Below, piece by piece: positions 40,401-55,400 of a DNA stretch of 64,000 nt (position 1 is the first letter of the stretch; the number at the start of each line of letters is the position of its first letter). The translations under genes were made by a program, and so were the position numbers. The stretch is from Luscinia megarhynchos. Taxonomy: Eukaryota > Chordata > Aves > Passeriformes > Turdidae. The notes under the pieces were generated by a model. That model was not told the origin of the DNA and made no database searches. It saw only the letters and a list, made by a program, of their open reading frames with translations. The DNA lies in assembly GCA_034336665.1 (NCBI GenBank), contig CM067591.1, forward strand, positions 186,001-250,000, in the 5' to 3' direction.

Positions 40401-43400
40401 AATGAAAACAGTGAAGAACAACCTGGAGCCGCTGTTTGAGACCTACATCAACAACCTGCGTGTGCAGCTGAACTCGCTGCTGAGCGACAAGGGCAGGCTG
40501 GAGGGAGAGCTCGTCAACACCCAGTACTTGGTCGAGGACTTCAAGAAGAAGTAAGTCTTGAGCTAATGCTCTACTCACCTGGGCAGGTGCAGCCTTTCTC
40601 CTCTCGACATCCTTAAACCAACTGGGGGAATCCAGGAGAGTCCAGGATCCTGGAATTCCCAGCAATGACATTTTCTCAAGGAGAAATTTTCTCAGTAGCA
40701 AAGTAACAGGTCCAAGTGCACCAACATTCAGGGAATAATTTGGAGCATGATCAAAGACTTATTAACTAAATTACCTTCTGAGAGGGGAAAATTACACAGT
40801 AGGTCTAAAAGTTTCAGGGCAGCACGTTTCATTTGCTTAAAACAGCAGAAGGAGGATGACTAATGGCCAGAAATAAGTAAAAAATAATGGATTCGTTCAA
40901 ATGGTTTTGATGTACTTGTTTTAACTGGTCCAGCTCCTGGTCTCTCATTGAGGGAAAAGAGCATTGTATGCAAAATGCTCTGAAGGAAATTCATTCCTGC
41001 AAACTCAAGTCTCTCTGTTACCTGCCCAAACAAAAACTGCCTGTGCCGTCCTCCCCTAGGTATGAAGATGAGATCAACAGGAGGACCATCGCAGAGAACG
41101 AATTTGTGACGCTCAAGAAGGTGAGAGCAAATTCCAGGGCACTGTGGGATGGCTCATTGTAGAGCTCTGATCGCCCACTCAGTCACAAATCCATCCATTA
41201 CAGTTCCAACCCCTTTATTTTTTTTTTAATTTTTTTTTTTATGGTTTCTTCCCTGGACTGTTGTCACAATACATTTTCCTGATTTACTGATAGGGGTGCA
41301 AACCACCCAAAAATCTCTCATCCCCCAGGATGTAGATGCTTCCTACATGAACAAGGTGGAACTCCAAGCCAGGGCAGATGCACTGAGTGAAGAAATTAAT
41401 TTCCTGAGAGCACTTTACGAAGCAGTGAGTACAACCAGCTCCAAAACATCCCGGCTCTCAGTGAAGAGCTTCTCTCCCTCCGTTTCTCTGAGAGCCTCTA
41501 ATTCCTTCCCCCAGGAAATGCTAAATCCTTCCCCTCTGTAGAGTTGCACCAACACCTGAGCTGTTCAGATAACGATCTGCAGCAGCCTCTCCCAGGTCTG
41601 CCGCTCACCTGGGAAGGTGAAAAGGCATCTCCCAAGGGAATTACCTCATTTCCCGTGCTCTTTGCAGGAGCTGTCCCAGATGCAGACCCAGATCTCGGAC
41701 ACCTCTGTGGTTCTCACCATGGACAACAACCGGAACCTGGACCTGGACAGCATCATCTCGGAGGTGAAGGCGCAGTACGAGGAGATCGCCAACCGCAGCC
41801 GCGCCGAGGCCGAGTCCTGGTACCAGACCAAGGTGAAGGATCTGGGCTTTCCCTGCTCTTACCTTCACATCTTGTCTGCAGCAGATAAAGACAGACTCTT
41901 CCAAGAAATCCTTCCCAGCTGCTGATCTGGGCTTGAGAAGGGGTTCTCGGGCTCCTGGTAACTCCAAAAAAGGTGGATTTTCCCCTGACTGGCTGTTCTC
42001 TCTGTGGCAGTACGAGGAGCTGCAGGCCACGGCTGGCAGGCACGGGGACGACCTCAGGAACACCAAGCAGGAGATCTCGGAGCTGAACCGGCACGTGCAG
42101 CGGCTCCGGTCCGAGATCGACAGCGTGAAGAAACAGGTAAAGGGCAGCAAACCATTCTCACCAATGCACCCCTGCAAGGGAGAGGGAGGAGAAGGTTGGA
42201 GCAACCTCAGCGGTTCTGTTTGGTTTGACCCTTTTTCACTCAAAAAGAGAGCTGCCAGTGAAACTGGTGGAGCTGATGGTGCTGGGATAGAGCCTTGTGG
42301 TTGCAGGGGGGTAAAGAACAGCCTGGGCCTGGGGGGATTGAGCAGAGCTCTGTGCTCCGCAGTGTGCCAACCTGAAAGCCGCCATCGCCGACGCCGAGGA
42401 GCGCGGGGAGCTGACCCTCAAGGACGCCCGCGCCAAGCTGGCCGAGCTGGAGGACGCCCTGCAGCAGGCCAAGGCGGACCTGGCCCGGCAGCTCCGCGAG
42501 TACCAGGAGCTCATGAACGTCAAGCTGGCCCTGGACATCGAGATCGCGACCTACAGGAAGCTGCTGGAGGGCGAGGAGTGCAGGTGGGTGGGAAACATCC
42601 AGCCCTGGGGCTGGGGACTGCTCAGGGGAAAATCAGCATTTCTGGAGTGCTAAACGGGGGGCACAGAGCGGGGAGATTGTCCCAGATAAAGGGAATAACA
42701 AAAATCCGTGAATTATGCTGTGATTTTAATTCTCTTCACAAAGGCCTCTGGGAAATATATCCCATTGTCTTGCCCCCCCCCAAAATCAACAGACTCCTAA
42801 TCCTCTTCCTTGTGTTCCTTCCCTGAACAGGCTGGCTGGAGATGGGGTCCCAGTGAATATCTGTAAGTCTCTAAAATATAATAATTACCTTATTTAAACA
42901 TTCCTGTGCCTCTGCACCAGAGATGCTGAAACATTTCCTTCTCCTCCTTGCAGCCGTCACCAGAACAACAGTGGGAACGGGATACGGAGGAGGGAGCAAC
43001 CTCAGCATGGGAGGGGGGGTCTGCAATTTGGGGAACAGCTTCAACTGTGGGAGCGTTCCCGGGGTGAGCAGCAGCACCTTCGGAGCTGGCAGCAGCTCCA
43101 GCATGAAGTTTGTGTCCAGCTCCTCCACCAGAAGAAGTTACAGGAGCTAAAATTCTCCCTCCCGTCGCCGCCACGCAGCAGAAAGCACCGAAGCTGGTCC
43201 TTTACTGAGGTGTGGCAGGGCCAGCACAACCAGGGCCACCTGCAGCCCCAGTCCTGCCCCACAGGAGCCCCACCTTAGGAACTCTCTCTCAGCTGTGTCG
43301 TCTCGCACACGTCCTGCTGGGCTCAGCCCTGAGTCCCACCGGGTTAAACTTGCAGCTCGCTTGCTCCAGCTCAGCAATTTTTTGGCCGGATTTTGTATAT

Positions 43401-46400
43401 AAAGTATGTCCCGTGACTGTTTGTCTCTCTTCACTCTCTGGGGTTTGTCTAATAAAAATGCACATGTAATTTATTCTATTTTGCGGTCCTTTTAATTAAA
43501 GAGGTGCAGGAACAAATGCAAACACGGGTAACAAGAACTTTCCCTTAGGCCCTGACCAGTTAAAGGCTCCGATTTTTGCTCCTCACTCAGATTTTACTGA
43601 ATTTCACTGTCAGCAGCCAAAACACCCCAGCCCAGCAGAGCCTCAGAGGGAGGTTTGGTGTTGATTTCGACATTCCCTCCCCACTGTGCAGGGAAAACAC
43701 CTGGAAGCCAAACACCAGGACACGCCAAGGCAGGAGTTGGGCACAGGGGAAAAGGTCTGAGCCTCATTTGCTTCCAGCTGCCAGCCCAGCGAGCGTCCCA
43801 GAGCCTGGATCCTGGGCGTGGGATCCCCGTGCCAGGCGTGTGAGGCGCTTGCACAAACCTCAAACGAGAGGGAATCACTTCCCAGGGGAGCCAGAGCAGC
43901 CCCCTGGCCTGCTCGGGTGAGTCACCCACCCCGAGCCCCTGCTCAGCCACGCCTTGCACCAGCTGTGCCAACATCTGCCCGAGGGGGCTGAGCCCTCCCT
44001 GGCTCAGGGCTCAGCCTGGTCCTGCTGCTGGTGTTCCAACCAACCTACAGCTGCCCTTGCTCAGGAGCAGGGCTCTGGTGTCCAGGCTGTCACCTCCTGC
44101 ATCCCCTGACTGCAGCCATGACCTGGGGCCAGAATTTCAGCAGGAGAAGATGATCCCCATTAATTCCAGCCCAGCCCAGATTAAAGTCTTTGTCGTAATG
44201 ACATGGATGGTGCTGGCACTCAGGGGCCTGGATTTGCAGAGTGTGAAGGGAGCTGATTGCAGGTTGGTGCCCATAAGGATTTTACAGAGTCCTTTAGGGC
44301 AGCCTGAGGCTCAGACACAGGAGCTCCTCTCTCTGAAAAACAGCTGCTTGCTGTTACTGAAACACTCCCAAGAGAGTTACTGTCATTCCACGGTGTGTAA
44401 TGCAAATGCTACAAGAACAGAGAGAAAAACAGAAACAAAAATTTAAAAGCTTGGCTGAAAATAAAAAGAGATGAGGGGAAACTGCCCATTTCCCTCCTGA
44501 CACCTTCGGGTCACGCTCACTTTTCTGTCTGGCTGCCACGTGTGCCAGGACAAGTTCCTGAAAGATGCTCCTGCAAACTCCCTGGCACGTCCCTGGACGT
44601 GGCTGGGGAAGCTGTGGCTTCCCAGGAATGCTCTGTGGGACGGTGCCAGCTCCTCCCAGGAGTGGGGGCTCAGCTTGGGCAGCCAGAGCAGAGACAAAGC
44701 GTGACAAACCCCAGGGGCTGCAGGGGCTGGGAAGAGCATTCCCACCCCTGGGCATGCAGACAGGGCTCTGGGAGAGACCTGAGGGCATCTTGGCTGCTCT
44801 GGATAATCCTGTGCCAGAGCTGAGACCACGTCCTTCCCCAGGGAAATGCCCTCTTGGCTTTTCCTGGAAGCCACAGGTCGGAGTGAGAGAGGCGTCCGTG
44901 AGCAGCGCTGAAATTCCTGGTGAGTAAAGGATGTCAGAGGGGAGAGACAGACAGGCACGGGGAGGGGAGCCTGGTAACACCGTGCAGAGACAAAGTCATC
45001 CCCTGAGTCAGGAAACAGACCCAAAATCTGACAGGTGAAGCCCTGAGAAATCGCCGAGTCAGGGTTTGGGGCGTCTCAGACGACGGAAACTCCCTCTGGG
45101 GCAGGTTCTGGTATTTCACCATCTCTTGTCAGTCCGAATTCAGGTGATTTGGCACATTTGGGGACGTGCTTCAGGGTGGCCATGGCAGTGCTGGGCTGGC
45201 AGCTGGGCTGGGTCACCCTGAAGGTCTCTTCCAACCGTGATGATTTTGTGGAACATGGGCAGTTTTCACAGAAAGAAAAGATCTGAGAACACCGTTCATA
45301 AATTCCCTCCACATCCTTGGCACCCTCAGCTGTTTTTTGGTGTTGGGTGCTCCAAGACTCCCTCATCACCACCCTGGCCCTCCTCCATCACCTATTTCCC
45401 TCTCCTGCACCAGTTCTGCTTTAAAGAATTCTCATTTGGGCACAAGAACAAGAGAACAGTTCCCATCAGGTTGGGGCCTGAGGTGCTGAAGCCCCTCTGG
45501 AGTTTGCTCAAAACCACAGCCCATGATCAGAGACTTCTCAGAAGTCCTGCACACCAGGAACCAATGTTCCAAAATCAGCCAAATTAACCTTACACAACCC
45601 GGGTTGATTCATCACGGATGGAGATGAGCGAGCCTTGCCCAACACGGAACCATCTCCTGCAGCAGCGGGAAAGGGGTGGCTGCAAACAGCCCCTGAGCAG
45701 CCACTATCGAGGTTTTCTCAGATGTTTCAACACCAAAAAAATGCAACCCCTGCACTTTTCTGAGAGCTGCATAGGCGCTCATGGTGAACTCACTGTGGGT
45801 GTGCCGGGTTAATCAGGGGGGCGAGCCCCACGCCGCAGCCATCCCCTGCTCAGGAGGGTATAAAGGGTGAGCCCCAGCCTGGGGGAGCACAGCTTCACCC
45901 CAGCCACCTCCTCTCCGTCGTGCCCTGCTGGGATCGCTGCTGGCAGCTGCCATGTCCCGCCAGTGCGCCGTGAGGAGAGCCGCCCCCAGCGCTGCCCCTG
46001 CCTTCCTCCCGAGCGCCTCCAGCCCCTGCCTGCGCCCTGCCCCCCGAGCTGGGGGCTCTGGGGGCTCCCCTGCCCGTGCACGGGTCCCTGGAGGCTTCGG
46101 CAGCAGGAGCCTCCACGGCCCTGGCGCGGGCCACAGGGTCTCCGTGGCTGGGAGAGGCGCTGCCTTCTGCGGGCCTGCAGGTGCTGGCGCTGGCACTGGC
46201 ATCCCCTGGGGGTCTGGGGGGGCACTTGCTGGTCCCTTCGGGTTTGGTGGTGGCCCTGCATTCCCTGCTGTCCCAGCTGGGGGCATCCACGAAGTGTCAG
46301 TCAACCAGAGCCTCCTGAAGCCGCTCAACCTGGAGATTGACCCCGACATCCAGAGCATCCGCAGGGATGAGAAGGATCAGATCCAAACCCTCAACAATAA

Positions 46401-49400
46401 ATTCGCCTCCTTCATCGACAAGGTGAGACCTGAGATTCCTGGTTGTGCTGTGGTGATTCTTTGGTGGGGAAGCACAAACAAGGGTGAATTACATCTTTAG
46501 CCACAGTTTTGCTGCTCCTGTACTGCCAGTTCTAACATCACAGCAGCCTGGGAACAAATCCTGAGGGTTACCAGCTTGGAGCCCATTTGCATCTTTTGGG
46601 AATGCTGAGGTGAGACCAGAAAACAGGGACAAAGTGGTGGATGTAAAGAAGCAGAGTTGGGAGAGCAGGAGTGTTTAAATTGCCAGCTGTTCCCAAGGGC
46701 TGAGACCTTCCAGCTTCCAGCAGGTGAATCCTTGCATGATGTCCCTCACATCTCCAAGGAAAACCACCCTCAAACACCCTTCTCTCTCCAGGTCCGATTC
46801 CTTGAACAACAAAACAAGGTCCTGGAGACCAAGTGGGCCCTTCTGCAAGAGCAGGGGAACAAAACAGTGAGAAAGGACATTGAGCCCCTCTTTGAGACTT
46901 ACCTGAACGACCTCAGGAGGCACCTGAGCAGCCTCGTGGCAGACAGGGAGAACCTGGGAGGGGAGCTGAGCAAGATGCAGAGCCTCACTGAGGACTTCAA
47001 GAACAAGTGAGTCTGCCCATGGTCTGCCTGGGCTTGGGTGGGCTGCAACAGATACAGAAAACCAGGGGAAAATGTCTTTTTGCTGATTTAATCTTCTGAG
47101 AAAGGCCCGAGTTTAATACAAGATATGGCTGAAAAGCCACAGGCAGAAAATTACAGGGCAATAAGACCAAGGTGCAGAACTGTACATATAAAAAATGGGA
47201 GGCTGCTCCTGAAAACGTGAAGTAATTTAAAACAAGCCTAGAGCACCCCTCCTCCTCTGCACAGATACGAAGAGGAGCTGAACAAGCGCGCGGCCGTCGA
47301 GAGCGACTTCGTGACCCTGAAGAAGGTGGGTGCCTGCCCTGAAGGAAACCCCCTCTGCAGGGTCTCCTCTGCTCCTCTGGAGCTCACCTCGTTCTGCTGA
47401 TGTGCTTCCTCTCCTAGGAGGTGGACACTGCCTACCTGGACAGGACAGAGCTGCAGGCCAGGCTGGATTCCCTCACAGAGGAGATCGACTTCCTCAGAGC
47501 CCTCTATGAAGCCGTGAGCACCAGAGCTGAAATCCTCCTCCCAGCCCCTGCCTTCCTTTCCCATTCCAGAGCCTCAGGGCTGATTATTTTCTTCCCACTG
47601 CTCTAAATAATTCAATGGTTTTTCCATTTCACTTTTCTGCACGAAGCTATCTTGGAAAAATCCTCTTGTCCACCCAGCTCTCACCCTGGGGTTTTCCATC
47701 CTCCAGGCGACATTTGTGTCACGACTCTCAGGAACATTTGCTGCTCTTTGCAGGAGCTGTGCCAGATGCAGGGGCAGATCTCGGACACCTCTGTGGTTCT
47801 CACCATGGACAACAGCAGGAGCCTGGACCTGGGCAGCGTCATCGCCGAGGTGAAGGCGCAGTACGAGGAGATCGCCACCCGCAGCCGCGCCGAGGCCGAG
47901 GCCTGGTACCAGAGCAGGGTGAGTGCCAGGGACGGCTCTGCAACGGGAAAAACACCCTCCCGTCCCCAAATTCCCCTGGGGAAGTGGCTCCCACCAGGAT
48001 TCTGAAACATAGAATATTTTCATATTTAATAACCCTATGAAATCCGAAGTGTTAATTTGGGGTTGGGAACACGCACGCATTGTGCAGCACAAACACCTCC
48101 AAACCCACGATCTGTTGGGCTCTGAATCCAGCTTATTTCCCCTGGCTGTTCTCTCTGTGGCAGTACGAGGAGCTGCAGGCCACGGCTGGCAGGCACGGGG
48201 ACGACCTCAGGAGCACCAAGCAGGAGATCTCGGAGCTGAACCGGAGTGCAGCGGCTCCGGTCCGAGATCGACAGCGTGAAGAAACAGGTGAAGGGCTCTG
48301 CCAGCACATCAGACGTGACACTTGCTGTGACCCGGCCTCTGGGGTGTCCAGGGAATACAAATATCTTCATCCAAGGGAGCTCTGCTGGATCAGGAATGAA
48401 CGTGACAGGATTTATATCAGAGCACTGATATCACCAAGAGTTGCTCAATGTAATATCCATGACCCCAAGGAGATTCTGAGGGTTGTGGAGGTAAATCCAG
48501 ATTGTGACCTGGCTCAGAACATGGATCAGTTCAATGGGTTGAATTCAATTAATGGATCAGTGACGGTCACGATCACAACTTATTGATGTTAACCCGAATA
48601 TCAGACCTGGGATCAGGAACTCAGGATACAAAGAGCTGGATTGTGCTCTTGATAAGGAATGGAAACCCAGGTTTTCCCCTGCAGGTTGCTGGGTTGCAGA
48701 CAGCCATTGCTGATGCAGAACAGCGCGGGGAGCTGGCCCTCAAGGACGCCCGGGCCAAGCTGGCCGAGCTGGAGGACGCCCTGCAGAAAGCCAAGGCTGA
48801 GCTGGCCCGGCAGCTCCGCGAGTACCAGGAGCTCATGAACGTCAAGCTGGCCCTGGACATCGAGATCGCGACCTACAGGAAGCTGCTGGAGGGCGAGGAG
48901 AGCAGGTGGGAGAGAGTTTACACCCCAGAGGTGCAGTGGAGTTCAGACCCTGGTCAGGTTAAAACCTGTTTAAAGACCAGCGAGTGAAGAGGAGCTGTTT
49001 GGGAACAGCAGCCTTTCATACAAACTCCCCACCTTTTAAAAATATTCCAAGGAAATTTTCCTGCCTCTGTGAGCTGGTTCTGCTCATGGGCTCCCCTTGG
49101 ATTCTCACTGGCTCTCTTTTTCTCCCTGACAGGCTCTCTGGGGAAGGTGCTGGCTCAGTGAACATCTGTAAGTAACTCTTAGGGACACTTGGCACTTTTT
49201 AAATTTACCTCCCGCCCCACCCATCCACTGCCTGTGGATTCCTCTCACAAGAGCGTTTTTCTCTGGCAGCTGTGACCAGAACCACTTCAGGAGCGGGATA
49301 TGGGATTGGGACCTGCCTGAGCTTCAGTGGTGGGGCTGGAGCCTGTGCTGGAGGGGGAACAGGCTCCATCTCTGGAGCTGGACTCGGCACAGGTGGCTCC

Positions 49401-52400
49401 TGCACGGCCGGAGGCAGCAGCTCCAGCTTCAAGTCCACCTCCAGCAGCTCTTCCAGCAGGAGATGTCATTGAGGAGCTGACTCCAGTGCCACCAGCACTG
49501 AGGCTCCTCTCGGCTCCAATCCTCACCCAGCTTCTCCAAAGGATTTGGAAATCAAACCCGTCTGTCATTATTTATACAAAAGATGCTGTGCTCCCATTTG
49601 TCCTTTGACTCCCAGCATTCCTCATTTCCCAGCGTTTGTCTAATAAAAGGCAAGTGGAACTAATTACGTTGCATCCTCTTTTTAATCCCAATTCTTTTAT
49701 CATACCCTGTGGCAAGGGGTGGTTGGTGCAGCAGAGTTACTTTGCTGCTTTGAAGGTAAAAAGTCACACACAAGCTGAGACATCTCCTTCCTCTCCAACC
49801 CCATGGACCTCATATCCAACAGGAATGGAACATGGGAAGATATGTGCCCTTCCCACTGGGCACAGGAGAAAGTCCTTCTGTCTGAACTCCTGCATTAGGA
49901 CATTTCAGCCTTTTATGCCAAAGTGGTCATACCCAAACCTCTGTAATCAAACATGATATTACGTGAGTCATAGAGGGACATAAATCTGGTTTTCCCAAGA
50001 AGGTGAGTGCTGCAGCTCATCTGTTCTGTACACTCATCTCCTTCAGGGACTGATAAAACACCTTCACTGCCATTACCATAATTAGAAATGGAAAACACAC
50101 ATTGAACCTCCAAAATAACCCCCTTTGGGAGGAATAATGTCCCCAGAGGAGGCTGTGAGACAGTGAGAGACACTCAGGGCACTGGAAAGGAAGTGGCTTG
50201 TCCTCTTCACGACCTGCTCATCTTTCTCCATGCTCTCCAGCCCACATCCCACTGGCAGCAGCAGAGCTGGAGTTGGGTTGGTTGTTTAAGCACTGTCCAG
50301 CATCAGAGCTCATCCAGAGCTCCATGGCTGGGGAAGGGTCTGCAGGGGACACACGAGGATCAGAGAGAGAATCCAGGAGCAAGAAGGGCTAAAATCCTGC
50401 TCCCATTAAAACCAGATCCCATCTCAGTGCTGAGCTCAAACCATGACCCTGAACAAACTCACCCCATCCCTCAGCCCACCCTCCATCCATCCCCAACCCC
50501 CTGCTCCAGCCCTGCTCCAGCTGACACAGCTGGGGCAGGCTCTGCAGGTCGCTCCTGGATATTTTCCAGAGCTCCTGAGCACCCAGGGCAGAAGAAAGAA
50601 CTTGGCTGAGACTGGACATGCAGCTGAAAGGGAAACTTTATTAAAGGACTCATGAGAGACATAAAAAGCATAAAAATCCAACCCACACCACACTGCCAGG
50701 ACAGGGCTGAACATAACACAAAAACTGGGAGCAGGTCCTTGGAGTTAATTCCCTAAAATCTCTTCCTACTACAGTAACAACAATTTCCCTGGCATGCTGA
50801 AGACCCGTTTTGGCAGGAACAAGGAGGTTTTGGAATGGGCTATCAACAGAACCCTCACTGCAGGAAACTCCAGATATCACTAAATACCCTGAAATAGGGA
50901 GTGGTAAAGAGAGACACACAAAAATGGGGAATTTATCTCCCAGTTTAGGGGGGCACATGGACTTTGAAGCAGATCCCTCAAGCTTAGGAAGAGAGGGGAA
51001 GGCTGTGGGAGGTTCTTGTGGAGCTATTTTGCCTGAAATCAACCTGTCTGTTCTGCCTTTGGCCAGAAACAGCCTCACTCACAGGAGAATGTTGAATCCC
51101 AAGCCTGAGCTCATTTCCAAAGAATATAAGGGGAGACCCAAACTTGTTTTCTTCCTGGTATATTTAAAAAAACCAAACTCAGCACCCTTGGCAGGGGCTG
51201 AGGAGCCTGAGGGATTAGAGTCTTCCAAAACCCAGTAAGAGGGAGAGAATCTTCGGGTCTTTTGCAGCAGCACAGCAGAAATGTGGGGTTTGCCTTTCAA
51301 GGGTGAAACCCAGCCCGGAGCAGGCGCAAGGGTAACAGCAGGGATCCCCCACCTGCACCCCAGGATAAATTTCACCCCACAGGCTTGGTCCTGCTCCCAG
51401 GGGAATGGTTCCAGTCCCAGAGTGCAGAATCATGGCAGGGCAGGGGCAGGGCCTCAGCACTGCAGGAGTTTTGCAGCCAATTCATCCTGCAGAAGGCACC
51501 AAGGCTTTTCTCTCCACGGTTTCCCTCTCCGGGGTGCTGGGGACGCCGAGCTCCATCCCTGGAGTTACTTCCTGACGCTCCTCCGGCTGGACGAGGTGGT
51601 GGTGATGGTGTAGGACCTGGAGGAGCCTCCAGAGGAGAAGCCCAGGGCTCCACTGCCCATTCCTGCTCCCAGGCTGAGACCTCCTCCGATTCCTGCTCCC
51701 AGCAAAGCGCTGGAGCTGGAATATCCAGCACCACCACTGGAGCTGACCACGGCTGGGGGAGAGAGAGGAAACGTGAGCACAGCTCAGCTGGGCACCCTCA
51801 GGAGAGGAGAGGAGCAAAGGGAACGTGGGCACAGGAGCTGCAGCCTCAGGAAAGGTGAGGGTGATGGGATCATGGAATGCTTTGGGTGGGAAGAACACTA
51901 AAGCCCCAAGCCAAATCCAACCTGGCCTTGGGCACTGCCAGGGGTGGGGCATCATCTTGGAAATCCATTCCAGGGCTTCCTCATCCTCATTCCCCCCAAA
52001 ATCCCATCTAAACCTCCCCCTTTTTTCAGTTTGAAGTCCTTCTTGTCACTCCACCATCCAACCTGGCTCAGGATCCCCTGAGCTTGGAGAATTCATGGGG
52101 ACCCCCTAGAAAACCTATGGAGAATCTCATTTCACAAACACACTCAGCTCATCTCCTGGTGGCCCAAAAACTGTGGGAACATGGTTCTCGTATTTCCCAG
52201 CAGGAATTAAGTGGCTGAAAATCAGAGCTGCTGGTTTGGAGCATCTCTGAGAGAGCAGCTCCTGCCCAAGGTCTGGGCCAGGTGAGAATCCAACAGTTCC
52301 CAGGCTGGAAAACCACCCTCTGCCATCATCTGTGCACTAATTCCCATCCCAGGGAGTGCACCTCCCATTAGGGCTCTTCTCTCCCTACAAAAATGGGAGG

Positions 52401-55400
52401 AGAGGAAGATCACTGCTGCCCCAAGCCCAATTTCATCCACACGAGCTGGAGCTGAGGATGGAGCCTCAGCACCACCCCCAGCCTCAGGGTGCTCCCACTG
52501 AGGAGGGGCTGCACTGGGTGAACTGGGACACTCTGAGCCCCCTTTCCCATGGCTTTAGAACGAGGTGGAACCGCTGCAAACAACAAATCCACTCACAGAT
52601 GTTGACGTTGCCAACTCCGTCCCCAGCCAACCTGGAAAAGACAAGGGGAAGGGGAAGGGTTAGGCTGAGCTGTCCTTGCTCTGGGGCTCGAGGAGTTTCT
52701 GCTGCAGCTGCACCTGATCCAGGCAGGATCCTGGCCCAGGCCTGCATCACCACGGGGGGAGGACAGAGCACAGAGGTTCTGTCCCAGTTCCACAGGGATT
52801 TCCACTTGGAAATGTTCTGCCACAGCATCCAACATGATGGAAACCAATTTTTTCCTTTTTTGCTTATTTTCTCCAGTTTCCACCCCCTCCCCCCCCCCTC
52901 CAAAATCTGCCAGTTTGGCTCCTCAGCCAAAGCATTTCCAGGACCAGAACTCAGTTTCTCAAAGGTTTTCTTGTCTGCATTTCCTTGTGGAAATGGGGAT
53001 TGGGCTCCCACAGCGTCCCCAGGCATAGGGAAGAAAGGGAACACAGGGAATCTTTGCTCACCAGAGAGAGAGAGAGAGAAGGAAAGAAGAGAGCAAGAAG
53101 AAGAGGCAAGAGAAGAGGTATCAAAGGTAAAGGGAGGGGTAGTAGAGAGGAGCAAGGGAGAGAGAAAGAAGAGAGCAGTTTCCCGTTTGCAATAGAATAA
53201 ATCTTCTTCCATTATGAATATTCTAATTTCCACTAACCAATGTAATACAAGATACAAATTCTATAGCACTTACATACAGCCTATAGGAATCATGATATTA
53301 GCAGAGTGTGTTACATTTTAAACTCTAACAACTACTCTTTGGGCCCTGGCAAGTCTTTCTGTGCCCTTTGGAGTTGCTCTCTGGCCGAGGGCATTGTTCT
53401 GTCAAGAGGGGATTGCCTTCAGAGGCCATCCCATTGTTTCATGGCAATTCAGTAACTGAGGCTTTCCTGTTACATCCTCCCTCTCCCCAACAGTCACCAA
53501 TCCCCACGTGCCCCCACCTGCTCTCCTCGCCCTCCAGCAGCTTCCTGTAGGTCGCGATCTCGATGTCCAGGGCCAGCTTGACGTTCATGAGCTCCTGGTA
53601 CTCGCGGAGCTGCCGGGCCATGTCAGCCTTGGCTTTCTGCAGGGCGTCCTCCAGCTCGGCCAGCTTGGCCCGGGCGTCCTTGAGGGCCAGCTCCCCGCGC
53701 TCCTCGGCCTCGGCCACGGCCGCCTCCAGCTTGGCTCGCTGCGGGACAGAGCGGCCGCGTCAGGGCTCCCGGTCCCCGGGGAGCATCCTGTGCCCCAGCC
53801 CTGCTCTGCTGCCCAGCCCTGCTCTGCTGCCCAGCCCTGCTTTGTGGATCTGGAGACTTCATCCCTACCTGGTTTTTGGGAACTCATCTCCTTCCAAGGT
53901 CTCCCAGAAGGAAGAGCAAGTTTCTCTCCACTGGCTACACTTTTTTCAGGTGATCCTCAGCTCCCCACATCCCACAGGTCTCTTGGGGTTAAGGAAAGCT
54001 CAGGCTTTCTCTCCTAATTTCCCCAGAGCTTGTTCAGAGCCAGGCAGTCTCTAGCTGAGATGTGGCAGGTGTGGAGTGGAGTACACCTGGCGCTACCAAA
54101 CACCAGATCCAACCCAGACCAGCCCTTGGGGCCCCAGGGAAGCTCCAGCTGTGCCCCCACAGCTGCCAAACCCCCGTGTTTGGCAGGAAGGGCTCCCAGA
54201 GGCTCTGTGCCCCCATCCATTGTCCAAGGGAGCCCCACCAGGGCACCCAGCTGGTGCCAGAGCCTCCCTGCCCTGAAACCAAACAATCCGGGATGAATCA
54301 CCAGGTTTATCTGGAGCTTTGGGAGCTCCGGGCCAGGCCTAAGCCACAGCCCTGATAAAGCAATAAAACCCCAGTGAGAGCAAACAGAGCTCCCCAGATC
54401 TCTGTGAGTGTGCCCAAACATGGTGCTCCCTGCTGGGGAAGGGAGTGGACAATGATCCCAGGAGCAGGAGGGCACGAGGGTTGTGTGGGGGCCCCAGTTT
54501 CCACTCATCCTGTCCCAAATCCACCTTCCTGGCAGAGTCACCCTGCTCCCCCTCCCCTAGCAGAACTGAAATCCTCCAGGATGGGCAGTGCAGCCACGCT
54601 GGAATGGTTCTTACAGACCATGGAATTGTGGAGGTTGGAAAAGATCTCCGAGATCACCAAGTCCAAGGTGTTGTGTGACACCCAGACCCCTGAAACCTCC
54701 TAAGGTCACAGAATGGCCGAGTTGGAAGGGACCCACCAGGACCACCGTGGCTTGGCACATGACAGCCCTAAAAACCCACCACCCCTGACATCCAACACCT
54801 GAGAGCCTTGTCCAAAGGTTCCTGGAGCTCTGGCAGCCTTGGGGCTGTGACCATTCCCTGAGGAGTTCAGTGCCCTCTGGCACAAGAAGCTTTTCCCAAT
54901 ATCCAACCCGACCCTCAGCAGACACAGCTCCAGAGCCAGATCCCAGCTCCCAGGGAAGAGGAGAGGGGCAGCTCCTCACCTGGGCCTTGGCGCTCTCGAT
55001 CTCCCCCTGGATCCTCTGGATGACCCTGTTGATCTCCGTGATCTCGTTCTTGGTGTTCCTCAGGTCGTCCCCGTGTTTCCCGGCTGTCACCTGCAGCGCC
55101 TCGTACTGGGGCAGAGGTGGGTGGGGTGAGGAGGGAAGGAGTGAGAGGGACAGAGCCCCCCTGCTCATGGCACAGGGGGTACAGGTGCTGACAGAGCTGG
55201 AGATCATGGAATGGGTTGGTTGGAAGGGACATTAAAGCCCACGGGCAGGGACATCTCCCAGTGTTCCAGGGTACTCCAAACCCCATCCCTGGATGCTCCC
55301 AGGGATGGGGCAGCAACAGCTCCCCTGGGAAATCCATTCCAGGGCCTCCCCAGCCTCACAGGCAGGAATTCCCGCCCAGCACGCCATGCACCCCGGGACG